Shown here in pieces: positions 16,098 through 25,664 of a stretch of DNA of 64,000 nucleotides. Each line of letters starts with the position of its first letter. Positions within the stretch are counted from its first letter, which is position 1. The notes beneath the pieces are model-generated. The model did not search any database, was not told where the DNA came from, and saw only the letters and a program-made list of their open reading frames with translations. This DNA comes from a virus. Made by a program: the position numbers and the translations under genes. The DNA lies in IMG/VR virus record IMGVR_UViG_3300028840_004242, positions 1 through 64,000 of that record, one strand, 5' to 3'.

Positions 16098-19000
16098 TGG
16101 CGAAAGCATTTATTAGATTTACAGGTGTGAATATTCCTCAGGGAAGCAGTATCAATTTGGCTTTCGCTCGATTTATAGCATATGGAGCTACCAATGCTTC
16201 AAATGCCAATGTTACCTATTATTTTGTAAATGCTGATAATCCTAGTGCACCAGCTAATAAGACAGAGTTAGATGCCTTCAGTTTAACTTCTGGTATAAAC
16301 CAAAGCGATCTACTTGCTTGGGGCGACGGTACAGGCTATAGCACTCCTAACCTAGCTTCTATACTTCAAACAGTGATAGACAGGAGTGGTTGGGCGAGCG
16401 GCAATGCTATTATATTGGTGATAGACGACAATAGTTCTGACACCGGATCCCATCGTATGTTTAGCAGTTATGACTATAATAGTGGTTCGGAGAAGCCTAC
16501 CTTCTATGTAGATTGGCGTAGTCAGTGGCTACAGTATTTTAATTATACTCGTTGGGAACCTGATCATATAGATCCTGAAACTGACATCGAAGTTGAATGG
16601 GATTCTGTTAATGGTGATTGGGATTTCAATGTAAATGCAGATTCAAATGGTGGTCGTCTAAGAGCTATTGGTACTTGGATGATTAACTTCAGACCTGAAA
16701 AGATTAAAATCATCCATGATCATGGAGGCAGTCCAAATCTTGAAATAATGACCACTAATGGTCAATGCTGGCAAGGTAATTATGCTTCAGGTACTGTGAT
16801 TTACCCTAATTGGGTGAATAGAGGAGATATAGATTACTTTACCTTTACCTTAAGTGCTGGAGACGACACACCATTCAATGTAACTGATATACTGCTTTGG
16901 GATACAAGAACCACCGCAAGTCAAACAACAACCTCTACCACTACATCTACTTATAGCACAACCAGCACATTATCCACCACAAGTAGTTTCACCACTACTA
17001 CTGGATCTACTACTTTCTCTAGTACCACTTCAACAACCAGTAGTAGTACCAGCACTACAATGAGCACGAGTAGTACAGAGACCACCTATACTACTAGCAC
17101 TACAGGAACTACTGGGAGCACCACTTCTAGTACTCATTCGAGCACTACTTCCTTTACCAGTACAAGTACCAGCACCTTCAGCACAACCAGTACATCTACA
17201 TCAAGCACCAGCACTTCTACCTATAGTACAACCAGCACTTATTCTACCACCAGTACCAGCACCAGTACATTCACTACGACTAGTACATACTCTACCACCA
17301 GTACCAGCACATCAACCTACTCGACCACAAGTACTTTTATAACAACCACATCTTCTTCTACTTCTAGCACCAGCACCAGCACCAGCACCAGCACATACTC
17401 CACTACTACATCTTCAGCTACTACCACCACTCAAACTGTACCTTGTGATAATTGGAGTAGTGATCATACATCAGGAGGAACTGCTTCGGCTTTTTCAACG
17501 CAGGCTGGTAGTGACCCAGATAATGCTTTTGACGATAATGATAGTACTTATTGGCAGGCTACAGTAGATCTGTTTCCAAATTGGATACAGATTGAAATGA
17601 CATCAGCTTGGATTGTGCATAGGGTTAGATTACTTTTTAACAACGCTTCTTATAGGCCTACAGGATTGTCAATCTTATCTTCGGCTACAGGTAATTTTGC
17701 AGGGGAGGAAACTACTCATTATTCTGGAGAGAATCCTAAGGGAGGATGGAATACTTATGATATATTAGATAATACATTACATCATAAGTATTGGCGTTTT
17801 AGATTTACTGATGCTTTTGATAGTACTAATGTTTATTTGCATGAGGTAGAATTATTAACTTGTGGTACTCTTACAACCACTACAACTACCTATACAACTA
17901 CATCTACCAGTACATATAGCACAACCAGTACCAGCACCTCGACCTTTAGCACAACTAGTACATACTCAACTACCAGTACCAGCACCAGCACCTATTCAAC
18001 CACAAGCACAAGTACCAGCACCTTCAGCACAACCAGCACCAGCACCAGCACCAGTACATACTCTACAACCAGCACAAGCACCAGCACCTTCAGCACAACT
18101 AGTACCAGCACCAGTACATACTCTACTACAAGTACCAGTACAAGTACCAGCACCTATTCAACCACAAGCACAAGTACCAGCACCAGTACCAGCACCAGTA
18201 CATATTCAACCACCAGTACCAGTACATCTACTAGCACAAGTACCAGCACATATTCAAGCACCAGCACAAGCACCAGCACATACTCAACCACTAGCACAAG
18301 CACCAGCACATACTCGACCACTAGTACCTATTCAACAACTAGTACAAGCACTAGTACCTATTCAACAACCAGCACAAGCACGAGCACAAGCACCAGTACT
18401 AGCACTTACTCTACCACAAGCACTTACTCTACCACAAGTACCAGTTCTAGTACAGCATCTACAACCAGCACCTTAAGTACCACATCGTCTACAGCATCTA
18501 CAACCAGCACCTCATCTACCACAAGTACCAGTTCTAGTACAGCATCTACAACCAGCACCTTCAGCACTACCACTACAACCGAGCCCCCTCCTGTTCCTGA
18601 CTTTGAAGATGATTGTTCCGGTACTTTTACTGATAAATGGATCGATAACTCTAATAGTAATAATCATGCTCAATATACAAGTGGACAATTAGAATTAGAT
18701 CTTAATACAGCAGGTGGAAATTATGGATGTAATGCACTTTTGAAAGATGCTTTGGATGCTTCGGGACAATGGTCTTTCAAATTTTGGTTTAAACCTACAA
18801 ACAATCCATACGATGATGGTCTAATTAATTATATACAAGGTTTTGAAATAGTCGAGGCGAGTCCAACTTACTATACTGGTTCTTGGGATTATAACAGATG
18901 TGAACTTGATATGGGTTCTGCTGGAGATAAAATAAGATTGGCAATGAGGTCAGATACTAGTGGATTAATAACTGTTACAGAAGTTAGTGGTGGTAGTGGA

Positions 19001-19249
19001 AACACTCTTATTAATGAATCATTTACATACGATGAAACAAATGGACATAATGTGGAAATTGTCCTTAATTTTGATGAAGAATGGATTGAGTTATATGTAG
19101 ACGATACCCAGTATGGATCACAGCAGTCGGTATCTAGTACGATTCTTTCAGCAATTGGAAGCTCTTTTAAGGTTAATTTACATTATCATAACTATTTAAA
19201 ATCAGGATATAATTGTTGGTTCGACAATTTTGAGTTTACACAGAGTTAA
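16097..19249 (+). CDS. Mucin-like tail fibre with discoidin and lectin-like domains
   Basis: 1050 residues from ATG 16097 (TAATG overlap). Layout: 1-141 N-domain paralogous to the upstream fibre; 142-272 beta-rich domain; 273-448 first Ser/Thr/Tyr tract; 449-590 F5/8 type C domain (DPDNAFDDNDSTYW, WIQIEMTSAW, HKYWRFRF); 590-830 second tract built of YSTT(ST)n units ending in TTTTTEPPP; 832-1050 a concanavalin/LamG-like domain (WSFKFWFKPTNN, VEIVLNFDEEW, WFDNFEF). Ser/Thr tracts separate folded domains as rigid, probably glycosylated stalks. The domain calls are by pattern; the tracts are certain. Confidence 0.7.
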   Translation: MAKAFIRFTGVNIPQGSSINLAFARFIAYGATNASNANVTYYFVNADNPSAPANKTELDAFSLTSGINQSDLLAWGDGTGYSTPNLASILQTVIDRSGWASGNAIILVIDDNSSDTGSHRMFSSYDYNSGSEKPTFYVDWRSQWLQYFNYTRWEPDHIDPETDIEVEWDSVNGDWDFNVNADSNGGRLRAIGTWMINFRPEKIKIIHDHGGSPNLEIMTTNGQCWQGNYASGTVIYPNWVNRGDIDYFTFTLSAGDDTPFNVTDILLWDTRTTASQTTTSTTTSTYSTTSTLSTTSSFTTTTGSTTFSSTTSTTSSSTSTTMSTSSTETTYTTSTTGTTGSTTSSTHSSTTSFTSTSTSTFSTTSTSTSSTSTSTYSTTSTYSTTSTSTSTFTTTSTYSTTSTSTSTYSTTSTFITTTSSSTSSTSTSTSTSTYSTTTSSATTTTQTVPCDNWSSDHTSGGTASAFSTQAGSDPDNAFDDNDSTYWQATVDLFPNWIQIEMTSAWIVHRVRLLFNNASYRPTGLSILSSATGNFAGEETTHYSGENPKGGWNTYDILDNTLHHKYWRFRFTDAFDSTNVYLHEVELLTCGTLTTTTTTYTTTSTSTYSTTSTSTSTFSTTSTYSTTSTSTSTYSTTSTSTSTFSTTSTSTSTSTYSTTSTSTSTFSTTSTSTSTYSTTSTSTSTSTYSTTSTSTSTSTSTSTYSTTSTSTSTSTSTSTYSSTSTSTSTYSTTSTSTSTYSTTSTYSTTSTSTSTYSTTSTSTSTSTSTSTYSTTSTYSTTSTSSSTASTTSTLSTTSSTASTTSTSSTTSTSSSTASTTSTFSTTTTTEPPPVPDFEDDCSGTFTDKWIDNSNSNNHAQYTSGQLELDLNTAGGNYGCNALLKDALDASGQWSFKFWFKPTNNPYDDGLINYIQGFEIVEASPTYYTGSWDYNRCELDMGSAGDKIRLAMRSDTSGLITVTEVSGGSGNTLINESFTYDETNGHNVEIVLNFDEEWIELYVDDTQYGSQQSVSSTILSAIGSSFKVNLHYHNYLKSGYNCWFDNFEFTQS
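16915..17440 (+). repeat. First Ser/Thr low-complexity tract (fibre 1)
   Basis: About 175 codons of Thr and Ser with periodic Tyr or Phe. Wobble bases vary freely (AGT/AGC, ACC/ACA/ACT) while residues are kept. Confidence 0.9.
17866..18585 (+). repeat. Second Ser/Thr low-complexity tract (fibre 1)
   Basis: About 240 codons mostly in units Tyr-Ser-Thr-Thr plus a variable number of Ser-Thr pairs, closed by TTTTTEPPP. The same closing motif appears at 33330-33350. Confidence 0.9.
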
Positions 19250-19257
19250 CGGATATA

Positions 19258-19274
19258 TGCTATAATCATATAGC
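19258..19274 (+). promoter_or_regulatory. Extended minus-10 promoter with overlapping palindrome
   Basis: TGCTATAAT (19258-19266) is a perfect extended minus-10 (TGnTATAAT). It lies inside the inverted repeat GCTATA-ATCA-TATAGC (19259-19274), which could be an operator. No good minus-35 at the standard spacing. It would transcribe the glycan cassette beginning at 19311. Confidence 0.5.
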
Positions 19275-19310
19275 GTCAATCATTAACCAAATGAAGAAAG
19301 GAGTAGGAAG

Positions 19311-20573
19311 ATGAAAATTGCAATCATGACAACATTTCAAGAGTTTCAACCAGGTTACAGTCTTACGGGTATTGTTAAGGATCAGGTAGAGATGCTCGCT
19401 CGTTATGACCATGAAGTTCACCTTTTTGTAAATGAAAGGTATCATGGAGAGGACTTTCCAGGTAACGTACAATTAAGGAAGGAAATACCTTTTACTCACC
19501 TCAAAGATTATCATTCTGTGAGGGACCTGTCAGACGAGCATAAGATTATCAAAATTGAGACAGCCAAAAGGTTCGTCAAGATACTCGGTGAAGAGGAATT
19601 TGATGTAGTTTATACTCATGACTTTGTTTTCATTGGTTGGAATATGCCTTATGGTGAAGCTATAAAGGAAGCTACTTCCAATCTACCAAAGGTAGTGTGG
19701 ATGCACTGGATACACAGTATCCCTTCAGGTGGTCCACGAGATTGGTGGAATATAGGGGAATACGGTCCAAATCATAAACTCATCTATCCAAACGAAACTG
19801 ACCGTATTAGGGTAGCAGAGCACTATAAGGGGCAGATTCATGATGTTCGTTGTATACCTCACATTAAAGATATCCGTACATGGTTTGAATTTAGTGACGA
19901 CACCAAGAGGCTGATTGATAAATATCCAGGCATACTGAGTGCAGAATTCGTTCAATTACTACCTGCTTCAGTAGATCGACTGGCAGCCAAAAGGTTGCGT
20001 TATGTAATGAGTATCTTTGCTGAGCTTAAAGCTCATGGAAGAGAAGTGTTCCTTCTCGTAGCTAATCAGTGGGCTACTGGTAAACAACAGAAAGAAGATA
20101 CTGATAAATATAGACAACATGCGATAATGAAAGGATTGATTGATCAAGTAGACTTCGCCTTTACCAGCGACTTCGAGAGCCCCAAGTTTGATGTAGGCAT
20201 TCCCCAGTATATGATCCGTGAGCTGTTTCTCTGTAGCAACCTGTTTATCTTCCCCACTAGGGAAGAGTCTTTTGGTCTTGTAGTACCAGAGGCGGCTTTG
20301 TCTGGAACCTATATGGTGCTAAATAAGTCTTTGCATCAGCAAATAGAGATTACTAAGGCCAATTGCCTCTATTTTGACTTTGGTAGCTTTAGTCATGATT
20401 TAAAGATTGAAGATCCAGATAAATTCTTTCGTGATGTAGCTTTTATCATCATAGGCAGATTTAAAGAGAATGAGGCATTGAAAATCAAGACACACTGCCG
20501 CAGAACCTATAATTATGATAATCTTTACCGTAAGTACTACGCACCCACAATGCAGGAGTTAAAATATAGATGA
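19311..20573 (+). CDS. Glycosyltransferase, GT4-like (GT-B fold)
   Basis: 420 residues; first gene of the cassette, with RBS AAAGGAG before ATG 19311. The N-domain begins MKIAIMTTFQEF with a Rossmann strand. The C-domain carries SNLFIFPTREESFGLVVPEAALSG cut here as REESFGLVVPE, the E-x7-E nucleotide-sugar binding motif of GT4 retaining enzymes. A 14-base stretch (19939-19952) inside this gene is identical to part of intergenic element copy A, probably a coincidence or a hidden site. Sugar and acceptor unknown; expected to act in the host cytoplasm. Confidence 0.8.
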   Translation: MKIAIMTTFQEFQPGYSLTGIVKDQVEMLARYDHEVHLFVNERYHGEDFPGNVQLRKEIPFTHLKDYHSVRDLSDEHKIIKIETAKRFVKILGEEEFDVVYTHDFVFIGWNMPYGEAIKEATSNLPKVVWMHWIHSIPSGGPRDWWNIGEYGPNHKLIYPNETDRIRVAEHYKGQIHDVRCIPHIKDIRTWFEFSDDTKRLIDKYPGILSAEFVQLLPASVDRLAAKRLRYVMSIFAELKAHGREVFLLVANQWATGKQQKEDTDKYRQHAIMKGLIDQVDFAFTSDFESPKFDVGIPQYMIRELFLCSNLFIFPTREESFGLVVPEAALSGTYMVLNKSLHQQIEITKANCLYFDFGSFSHDLKIEDPDKFFRDVAFIIIGRFKENEALKIKTHCRRTYNYDNLYRKYYAPTMQELKYR

Positions 20574-21154
20574 GAAATTGGTACGAGAGTAAAAGAGTTA
20601 AAGGACTAAAGGCTCTTATCAGTCATGAACTCGACAGCTTCCCTATAATACAGAAGGTGGTAAGGGATAGTAAGTTTAAGGTAATAGTGGAGTTGGGTAC
20701 TTTTTATTATGGACTTACCTTGTTATTGCATGAGGCTGATCCTAAGGCTACTCTTTTTACCTTTGACAATATGGATGCTAGGACGAGTTTAGTACGTGCT
20801 AAAGGTAAAGTCACTAAGGAGGATTTGGAGTTCCTTATAAACCATGGTTTTGGTAAGAGGGTATCCTTTATAAGGTCAGATGTTATAGACAGGAAGAATA
20901 TCATGCTGTCAGCCTTACTTGAAAGACCTGAAAAGAAACTCCTTTATTGTGATAATGGTAACAAGGACAGAGAAATCTGTTATTATGGTAAGCTGTTAAA
21001 TAAAGGAGATGTGATGGGTGTTCATGATTGGGGATATGAAGTTCATCCTGAGAATCCTTGCGTTAAAGAGGTGCTTGATATGTTCAGAGGACATCCAGCT
21101 AATACTCATCTTAAACTTAAAAGCTGTACCACTCGCTTTTTCATAAAGGAATAG
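20570..21154 (+). CDS. SAM-dependent methyltransferase-like or CmcI/TylF-like protein
   Basis: 194 residues with a Rossmann-type start IVELGTFYYGLTLLLHEADP, then TLFTFDNMD (acidic end of the second strand), and KKLLYCDNGNKDRE followed by GDVMGVHDWG. This order, a VELGT glycine loop and a late D-N-G/H-D-W, resembles class I methyltransferases of the CmcI/TylF group that modify sugars or small molecules. ATGA overlaps with both neighbours place it in the same translation unit as the glycosyltransferases. Probable sugar O-methylation; not proven. Confidence 0.55.
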   Translation: MRNWYESKRVKGLKALISHELDSFPIIQKVVRDSKFKVIVELGTFYYGLTLLLHEADPKATLFTFDNMDARTSLVRAKGKVTKEDLEFLINHGFGKRVSFIRSDVIDRKNIMLSALLERPEKKLLYCDNGNKDREICYYGKLLNKGDVMGVHDWGYEVHPENPCVKEVLDMFRGHPANTHLKLKSCTTRFFIKE

Positions 21155-21155
21155 T

Positions 21156-21878
21156 ATGAGAGTGCCCTTGGGAATTATAACGTACCAACGTCCTGACTAC
21201 TTAGGCAGAACACTCACTTCCTTCTTTAATGTTAATTATGATTGCTTAGAAGAATTTAGACCAGTAGTGGTGCTTGTGCAGGGCATGGATGACGCTACGA
21301 TGAGAGTTCTAGATAGGTTTAAAGAGAGAATAGATAGGATTATTTCCCTTAAAAGTAATCATGGTTGTGCTTGGGGTTATTCCCTTTTAAATCAAGAGCT
21401 TTTAGAAGAAGGTACGGATCTTGTAATGCACTTACAAGATGATTGGTTAAGTACGGAGCCTATTACTCACTACCTTTATGAGGATGACTTCTCTGGATAT
21501 AAAAATAACAAAGGTATCTTTCAACTGTTTGAAGAAAGGGAGGATGTTGGGTATGCACGGCTTAGGTCGGCTACGTGGAGCAAGGTGAGTATTGTAAATA
21601 GAATCTCTAAAAAGACTATCAAATGGAAGAAATGGGATACCAAGTTCAATAAGTACTGTCGTATTGTTATTGGTAATGCTCATTTTACCTTTAATCCTAC
21701 TATCATTAGAACCTCCGTTTTAAAGCGTATGCTACCTGTAACTGAAGAGCACGATGCGATGGAGAAATATCATAAATTAGGTTTACTTGCTGGTCAGGTG
21801 AGAGGAAACTGTTTTATGCACATAGGAGAAGAGAGGGCTACAACAGAAATTAGGGGAAAGGATAGGTGGGTAAGATGA
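21156..21878 (+). CDS. Glycosyltransferase, GT2-like (GT-A fold)
   Basis: 240 residues. Opens with MRVPLGIITYQRPDYLGRTL, the nucleotide-binding strand of GT-A enzymes, and has the metal-binding acidic motif LQDDWLS at about residues 93-99. The C-terminal half has the AHFTFNPTII acceptor-side region. Short compared with typical GT2 enzymes and lacking membrane segments, so likely soluble. Followed by ATGA overlap with a sulfotransferase-like gene. Confidence 0.65.
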   Translation: MRVPLGIITYQRPDYLGRTLTSFFNVNYDCLEEFRPVVVLVQGMDDATMRVLDRFKERIDRIISLKSNHGCAWGYSLLNQELLEEGTDLVMHLQDDWLSTEPITHYLYEDDFSGYKNNKGIFQLFEEREDVGYARLRSATWSKVSIVNRISKKTIKWKKWDTKFNKYCRIVIGNAHFTFNPTIIRTSVLKRMLPVTEEHDAMEKYHKLGLLAGQVRGNCFMHIGEERATTEIRGKDRWVR

Positions 21879-22579
21879 GTAGAAAGAAGAAACCTACCCC
21901 TTTCTCTATACAGTTAAAGAAATGGTATCCTAGGATGGAAGATAGATCCTCCATCATTCATAAGTTTATTTCTATTCACATACCAAGAACAGGAGGGACT
22001 ACTTTTCGCAACCTTCTGTTTTATTGGTATGGTATTTTAAATGTGCTTCATGATGAAACAAGTAAGAGGTATATTCCTGATATAATAAAAGCCTCTCCTC
22101 CTCCTAATGCTACTCTATTTGACATAATACATGGGCATTTTCATCATACTAAGTATGATTATTTAGGATTGCCTATGGTCACATGGGTAAGGAATCCTAT
22201 AGATATGGTTGCAAGTCAGTTCTATTCTCTTAAAATTCATAATACTACTGCCAGGTCTCCAGAAATACACATAAAGATAATAAAGGAGGAGATGACTCTA
22301 ATAGATTTTGCTAGGTACGAAGGCACTCGTAATCCTATTAGTAAGTTTATTGGAGGAACAGATTTAGATAAATTCGACTTTATAGGCATAACAGAGTATT
22401 ACGATGAGAGCTTACAGAGATTTGGTAAGTGGAGTGGTATGCCTATTCCAAATGCTTATCCTATTTATAATTTTAGAGACTACCCGGAGATAAGTAAAAA
22501 GGAAAGAGATATAATCGGAAAATACAATAAAAAAGATCTAATAATATATGATGAAGCGGTTAAGAGGTTTGCACCTTGA
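21875..22579 (+). CDS. Sulfotransferase-like protein 1
   Basis: 234 residues from ATG 21875 (overlaps TGA of the previous gene). IPRTGGTTF at residues 36-44 is the 5'-phosphosulfate-binding loop, and VRNPIDMVASQF at about 105-116 the 3'-phosphate-binding site (R...S) of PAPS-dependent sulfotransferases of the Golgi/heparan 2-O type. Between them lies HGHFHHTKYDYLG. In this context the substrate is probably a sugar hydroxyl on the glycan made by adjacent enzymes; PAPS would come from the host. Family motifs are clear, substrate is inferred. Confidence 0.8.
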   Translation: MSRKKKPTPFSIQLKKWYPRMEDRSSIIHKFISIHIPRTGGTTFRNLLFYWYGILNVLHDETSKRYIPDIIKASPPPNATLFDIIHGHFHHTKYDYLGLPMVTWVRNPIDMVASQFYSLKIHNTTARSPEIHIKIIKEEMTLIDFARYEGTRNPISKFIGGTDLDKFDFIGITEYYDESLQRFGKWSGMPIPNAYPIYNFRDYPEISKKERDIIGKYNKKDLIIYDEAVKRFAP

Positions 22580-23715
22580 GGTTGATTTTCTTATTTAATA
22601 GTGATGGAGCAGCACAAGAAGGATCTAATGTGCCTTGGGATCCTCACGCTCAATCTAATAATTTTTATGCTACAGGTGAAAATGGATTGCCTAGCGAAGG
22701 GTACCTGTATATGCTCCGCGAAATGCTTAATCAGGGTATAATAGATGACCTTCTTATTTTTATCGAATCCTCTCGCAGTCCAGGTTATACCACTTATTTT
22801 AATCATGTTAAGTGTTATGTAGTTCCTGAGATAGGATATGCACATCAGTTCTTGAGATCAGATGATATAATTTGGGCAAGAGGTGGATTTAGAAGTTGGT
22901 TTAACTTTTTAAACCGTATGAAGAAAGAAAGGCGTTGGTTGCTGGTTTACGCAGCCAATACAGGTAGGGCACGGTGGAAGTTCTGGGACGTTGTTTTTGA
23001 CGACCTTTATGGGAAGCATCGTTATGATTCCCGAGGTAGATTTTTTTACTACTTCAAAAAGCCTATAAATCCGGATTACTTCCGGCCTCTTCCTGATATT
23101 AAGAAGAGGTATGATATCTGCGTTGGTGCATCGCACGTCCACGACAAGAAAGGTCAGTGGAAAACCATTGAGGTCATCGCGGAGTATAAAAGGCTTTTTA
23201 ATCAAGACCTCCACTGTATAATGCCAGGTCGTGTAACTCACGGGGTCAAAACAAACCAGATAGGTTCAACTATAAATAGTGCCCGTCTGTCAGTACACTG
23301 TCCTGGTATGCTCCACCGCACAAAGGTGGCTGAGGTTTTAAACCAAAGCCACCTTTCTGTCTTTATGGGACAAGGCGGGCAGAATGATAGGGGTCCAATA
23401 GAATCGCTGGCCTGTGGAACTCCTATACTCTTGGCGGGGACTGCCCGCCATTGTCCTTCTATTTGGAAAGATAATCCTTTTTGTCATGTATCTTCAAACC
23501 CTGATGATATAAGCAGCATAGCTCATGAACTTAGGAATGCAATCCTTACCTTCCGTAAAAAGGGAATAAAGCAGAGGTGTTATGATGATTTTCAAAAGCG
23601 TAATGGTCTTTATGATGTAATATTACCTGAAATGGAAAGACTGTTCCGTGTAATTAGAAAGAATCCTAAACCAGATATTCAACCTTTAATAAAGGAATAT
23701 ATTGAAAATGATTGA
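22576..23715 (+). CDS. Glycosyltransferase-like, GT-B fold
   Basis: 379 residues. Begins at TTG 22576, which overlaps the upstream TGA (TTGA), giving RLIFLFNSDG as first strand. The C-domain has QGGQNDRGPIESLACGTPILL, matching the donor-site helix of GT4-like enzymes (E followed by a Gly-Thr-Pro turn), and YDICVGASHVHDKKGQW opens that domain. No membrane segments. Part of the uninterrupted operon 19311-27449. Confidence 0.65.
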   Translation: MRLIFLFNSDGAAQEGSNVPWDPHAQSNNFYATGENGLPSEGYLYMLREMLNQGIIDDLLIFIESSRSPGYTTYFNHVKCYVVPEIGYAHQFLRSDDIIWARGGFRSWFNFLNRMKKERRWLLVYAANTGRARWKFWDVVFDDLYGKHRYDSRGRFFYYFKKPINPDYFRPLPDIKKRYDICVGASHVHDKKGQWKTIEVIAEYKRLFNQDLHCIMPGRVTHGVKTNQIGSTINSARLSVHCPGMLHRTKVAEVLNQSHLSVFMGQGGQNDRGPIESLACGTPILLAGTARHCPSIWKDNPFCHVSSNPDDISSIAHELRNAILTFRKKGIKQRCYDDFQKRNGLYDVILPEMERLFRVIRKNPKPDIQPLIKEYIEND

Positions 23716-24301
23716 TTTAAGAACAATGTATAAAGGAAGATATTTTGCAAGAAGAAGCAGTTTAGAGTGGAGAGCAAAGGCTGTATGTGATGCTATTTGT
23801 AAAGTATTAGATCCTAAATCTGTGATAGATGCAGGGTGTGCTGTTGGAGATCTAATAAAAGAGTTTGACAAAAGAAAGATAATGTGCTATGGGATAGAGG
23901 GTACGGATAATGTAGTTCCCTACCTTTTGGTTCCTAAAGATAAAGTTTTCATCAAAGACCTGAGACTTCCACTTAACTTAGGTCTAAGTTTTGATCTTGC
24001 AATTTGTTTAGAGGTAGCAGAGCATATAGATGAAGAGTGTGCAGATCAATTTGTTGAGAATTTAACCAATCTCTCCAAAAGAGTTCTAATTTCAGCCGCT
24101 CCTCCTGGACAAGGAGGTCACGGTCATGTCAACTGTCAGCCTTACACCTATTGGGTATTCAAGTTTGTTAATAGAGGTTTTATTAACGGGCAATCTATTC
24201 AGGATAGAGTAAAGAATCTGTTAAAACCTTGGAAAGACAAGAAAGGAATCAAAGCCTATTACGATAACATGATGTATTTTGAAAGGATAAAGCCGTTTTG
24301 A
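23708..24301 (+). CDS. Class I SAM-dependent methyltransferase
   Basis: About 197 residues. SVIDAGCAVGDLIKEF is motif I (SAM-binding Gly loop), followed by CYGIEGTD (acidic residue after strand 2) and FDLAICLEVAEHID (motif around strand 4), typical of sugar or small-molecule methyltransferases of the Methyltransf_11/25 type. ATG 23708 overlaps the previous gene by eight bases. HGHVNCQPYTYW near residue 145 may be substrate-side. Confidence 0.75.
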   Translation: MIDLRTMYKGRYFARRSSLEWRAKAVCDAICKVLDPKSVIDAGCAVGDLIKEFDKRKIMCYGIEGTDNVVPYLLVPKDKVFIKDLRLPLNLGLSFDLAICLEVAEHIDEECADQFVENLTNLSKRVLISAAPPGQGGHGHVNCQPYTYWVFKFVNRGFINGQSIQDRVKNLLKPWKDKKGIKAYYDNMMYFERIKPF

Positions 24302-24927
24302 GGAAGTTTGTTTTTGTTCATATACCTAAATGTGGAGGCACTTCTTTTAATATTACGGTAAGGGAAAAGTTTAAAGATAAGATATTTAGGGATCGTCATT
24401 TTAGGAAAGACAGATACTTGGGAATGATAAAATTTACTGATAGGTCTGAAAAGGGTTACCCTGGTGGTTTTGACGAAAACTACCATGTAGGCGTTATTGG
24501 TCATTTTACAGCCAATAAGTATAAGCATTTAGGGTGGCCTATGATTACTTTCCTTAGGGATCCTGTAGACAGATTGATTTCCTATTACTCTGTTTGGAAG
24601 CACGGGGCTGAGGGAATTAAATCAAAGAATATATTTTGGTTCGCCCGTCAATTTCCTAACTATATGCATCTAATGACAGGCGGGGATTTAGATCAATTTG
24701 CTTTTGTAGGTATTACAGAGAGGCATGAAGAAAGTATGAGAATAATAGAAAAGATTTTGGGATTTGAAATCATACATAAGATGCATGCCAACAGAACTCC
24801 TGGTAGGAAGAAGTTTAGGTTTAGTGGACGTACCAGGAGAATACTTGATGAAATAAATCAAGAGGATAGAAGTATTTACAATGAGGCATTAAGTAGGTTT
24901 GATATAATGGCTCAAAGATATCTATAG
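24298..24927 (+). CDS. Sulfotransferase-like protein 2
   Basis: 209 residues, TTG start at 24298 overlapping TGA. IPKCGGTSF at residues 9-17 (PAPS 5'-phosphosulfate loop) and FLRDPVDRLISYYS at about 85-98 (3'-phosphate site, R and S) are diagnostic of carbohydrate sulfotransferases. VGVIGHFTANKYKHLGW stands between as in the other copy, and both share 'D-F-GITE-E' further on (FAFVGITERHEES versus FDFIGITEYYDES). Thus two paralogous sulfotransferases occur in one cassette, presumably for different positions or sugars. Confidence 0.82.
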   Translation: MRKFVFVHIPKCGGTSFNITVREKFKDKIFRDRHFRKDRYLGMIKFTDRSEKGYPGGFDENYHVGVIGHFTANKYKHLGWPMITFLRDPVDRLISYYSVWKHGAEGIKSKNIFWFARQFPNYMHLMTGGDLDQFAFVGITERHEESMRIIEKILGFEIIHKMHANRTPGRKKFRFSGRTRRILDEINQEDRSIYNEALSRFDIMAQRYL

Positions 24928-24935
24928 GAGGTATC

Positions 24936-25664
24936 ATGATAGATGTTACAATCACAGCTTGCAGAAGGCGTGAATTACTATTCAAGACTCTTAATTCTTT
25001 TTTAGAAAACCTTTTATGGAACCATGACTTTAGAATTATTATTAATGTGGATCCTGTAGGAGTAAATGAGGACAGCTATAAGTCGATAGAATTATGCTAT
25101 TGGTTCGCAGAACCCGTTATTGCTCGCTGTCCAGCAGAGCCTAATTTTAGTGATGCTTTTAAGTGGTGTTGGGATCAGGTAGAAAATAATTGGATCTTAC
25201 AACTGGAAGACGATTGGGAATTGTTGCAAAGGGTGGACTTACGACATATGATGGGAATATTAGAATCATATCAAGATCTTGCACTTCTGCGCCTACCTCA
25301 GTTTAAGTGTGGCAAGGATGGTATGAAGAACTGGGATCGTTGGTTTCCCTGGAATGGCACTTATTATGAATGCCCAGAGGAAATTAAACAAGCAGTAGGT
25401 TTCTGTGGTCATCCTTCCCTTATAAAGGGATCCTTCGTTAAAGCCTGTCGCCAACATCTACTCACCGATCGTAATCCTGAAAAGCAATTTCATGGGGGTA
25501 ATGAAGCATTGGTAAACGAGGTGATGCATTGGAAGTATGGGGTATATGGTCATCCAGGAGAGCCTAATTATATACGAGATATGGGGAGGGAGTGGGCTGT
25601 TAAGAATGGATGGAAAAAGAAAGGTAATAAAGCTCACTTTATGATATGGGAAAAGGAAGAATGA
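24936..25664 (+). CDS. Glycosyltransferase, GT2-like (GT-A fold)
   Basis: 242 residues, RBS AGGAGG before ATG 24936. First strand MIDVTITACRRRELLFKTL, acidic metal site WILQLEDDWEL at about residues 88-98, and a Trp-rich acceptor half (KNWDRWFPWNGTYYECP). It resembles the enzyme at 21156 in size and in the Q-x-DDW motif, so the two are probably paralogues. Ends in ATGA overlap. Confidence 0.65.
   Translation: MIDVTITACRRRELLFKTLNSFLENLLWNHDFRIIINVDPVGVNEDSYKSIELCYWFAEPVIARCPAEPNFSDAFKWCWDQVENNWILQLEDDWELLQRVDLRHMMGILESYQDLALLRLPQFKCGKDGMKNWDRWFPWNGTYYECPEEIKQAVGFCGHPSLIKGSFVKACRQHLLTDRNPEKQFHGGNEALVNEVMHWKYGVYGHPGEPNYIRDMGREWAVKNGWKKKGNKAHFMIWEKEE

Noticed and set aside
17862-18476. Rightward frame of Pro/Ala/Gln repeats in the second Ser/Thr tract
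   Set aside because: Out-of-frame shadow of the fibre gene; no RBS.
19939-19952. 14-nt match to copy A as a fourth intergenic element
   Set aside because: Lies in a conserved coding region with only part of the core; kept as a note, not as a site.
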